A DNA stretch of 64,000 bases from Thermomonas brevis. Lineage in GTDB: Bacteria; Pseudomonadota; Gammaproteobacteria; Xanthomonadales; Xanthomonadaceae. Under the pieces are notes generated by a model, which made no database searches, was not told the DNA's origin, and worked only from the letters and a program-made list of their open reading frames with translations. A program made the translations under genes and the position numbers. The stretch lies in assembly GCF_014395425.1 (NCBI RefSeq), contig NZ_CP060711.1, forward strand, positions 1,922,001 through 1,986,000, written 5' to 3'. Every line of letters starts with the position of its first letter. The stretch's first letter is position 1. Shown in pieces: positions 63,290-64,000 of this stretch.

Positions 63290-64000
63290 AACGGATGCTT
63301 GACAGGCCGGAACGCGCAAGCTCCGCAAGCCACCGTGCGGGCTGCGGCCTTGGCGGTTGTGCACAGCCGTGAAAAAACCGTCACATCTGCCTGTTCCACG
63401 CCCGAGGGTTGTCGGCGGGGTACCGGGTTCCACGCTCAACCGATTGATTTCAATGGAGATTGAGAGTGTGGCGGTTTTTTGTCCATCGGGGCCGGAAGTC
63501 CATTGGAACGGGACCTGCGCACCCCCTTCCCGGGCGCATGCACAGAGTTATCCACAGCAAGTGTGGATAAGGACAGTTTCCTTTTGGAAACATGAGCTTG
63601 CTGGAATTTCGTGCGCGATTTCTCAACTTTGCGCGGTAGCTGAACGGAGGCGGGGTATCCGATGGCCGCTTGACAGCCGCGTGGACGGCGGCTCCGCGAG
63701 CCGGCGGGCGGGTCGCGGGCGAACCGGTTGTGCACAGCCGGGAAAGAACCGCCCTCAACCCTGGTTCCACGATTTCGGGATGCGATCTCGCTGCCGCGTT
63801 CCACGCGCAACCTATTGATATTAAATTACTTTGCCGGCGTGGCACTTTTTTGACCATGCGCTTGGGAGCGCTGCTGGAACGGCCCTCGCGCACCCGTGCC
63901 GGCCACACATGCACAGCGTTATCCACAGGCGATGTGGATAAGGGCGATTCCCCAGCAACAACAATGCGTTGCGTCATGTTCGTGCGGGATTCGTCAGGTG
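63290..64000. repeat. Two tandem 371-bp units with DnaA-box-like sites
   Basis: Landmarks recur at exactly 371 bp: CTTGACAG (63298/63669), TTGTGCACA (63357/63728), CAACC.ATTGAT (63437/63808), TTATCCACA (63548/63919) and TGTGGATAA (63562/63933). The units are diverged but alignable without gaps, the second running to the window edge. Each holds two perfect DnaA boxes in inverted orientation 5 nt apart, one relaxed box and an A/T-rich stretch. No credible gene lies in 63214-64000. An origin-like or DnaA-titrating role is possible. Confidence 0.7.

Noticed and set aside
63436..63977. Minus-strand ORFs of 124 and 175 codons
   Set aside because: They run through the tandem repeat, have no ribosome site and no recognisable domain; their mutual similarity merely reflects the DNA duplication.
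63290..64000. Definite oriC assignment
   Set aside because: DnaA-box-like sites and A/T-rich blocks are present, but dnaA, dnaN or rpmH are not visible in the window and the left neighbours are not typical.

Overview
The window is high-GC gammaproteobacterial chromosome. It most resembles the Xanthomonadaceae/Lysobacteraceae (Lysobacter, Luteimonas or Thermomonas type). I infer this from codon use, the algR-hemC adjacency, the ECF sigma/TPR-kinase pair, the acs-crbR-crbS set, the DUF3106 protein and the abundance of S9, M13 and M16 peptidases. No species call is possible from sequence reading alone.

Layout. 1-4.3 kb: two S9 prolyl-oligopeptidase family genes, one running off the left edge. 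4.4-13.4 kb: a minus-strand locus that looks like a microcin V-type (CvaA/CvaB-like) peptide secretion island. It has an HlyD-type adaptor, an M16 zinc peptidase, two paralogous 53-residue precursors with double-glycine leaders (missed by simple ORF calling or given the wrong start), a CPBP membrane protease and a C39 peptidase-ABC exporter. A divergent XRE regulator stands opposite, with two perfect inverted repeats in the promoter gap. The stretch holding the peptides and the CPBP gene is much richer in A+T than its surroundings. 13.4-16 kb: WYL regulator/patatin pair and a putative outer-membrane barrel. 16-18.8 kb: a compact restriction-modification module (5mC methyltransferase, Vsr mismatch endonuclease, probable restriction endonuclease) of lower GC. 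18.8-25.6 kb: hemC, algR-like regulator, carboxylesterase, an LTA-synthase-like sulfatase coupled to a tiny membrane protein, and a two-component pair whose kinase has a degenerate ATPase domain.

25.56-25.87 kb holds tRNA-Ile2(CAU) interrupted in the anticodon loop by a group I intron of about 237 nt. An HNH-like protein gene lies 65 bp beyond it. 26.3-33.7 kb: GH92 mannosidase, rpoD, dtd, an EF-hand protein, a fatty acid desaturase and mutM. 33.8-39.4 kb: an ECF sigma/Ser-Thr kinase-TPR pair and an M13 peptidase lipoprotein. 39.5-51 kb: organic-acid/acetate metabolism and its control: a DcaP-like porin plus MFS symporter, divergent from acs with a perfect inverted repeat between them, then a CrbR-like regulator, a Crp-like regulator, the symporter-fused hybrid kinase CrbS and an HD-GYP protein. 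51-57.2 kb: SDR, lipoprotein, sppA, MATE exporter, DUF3667 and DUF4286 proteins. 57.2-61.8 kb: a YadA-like trimeric autotransporter beside a 7TMR-type kinase/LuxR regulator pair. 61.9-63.2 kb: DUF3106 protein. 63.3-64 kb: two diverged tandem copies of a 371-bp unit, each carrying three DnaA-box-like sites, non-coding as far as I can see.

The most unusual items are the twin GG-leader peptides with their mixed protease/export locus, the intron-bearing tRNA, the tandem DnaA-box repeat and the operator-like palindromes at the hlyD/XRE and dcaP/acs divergent promoters.
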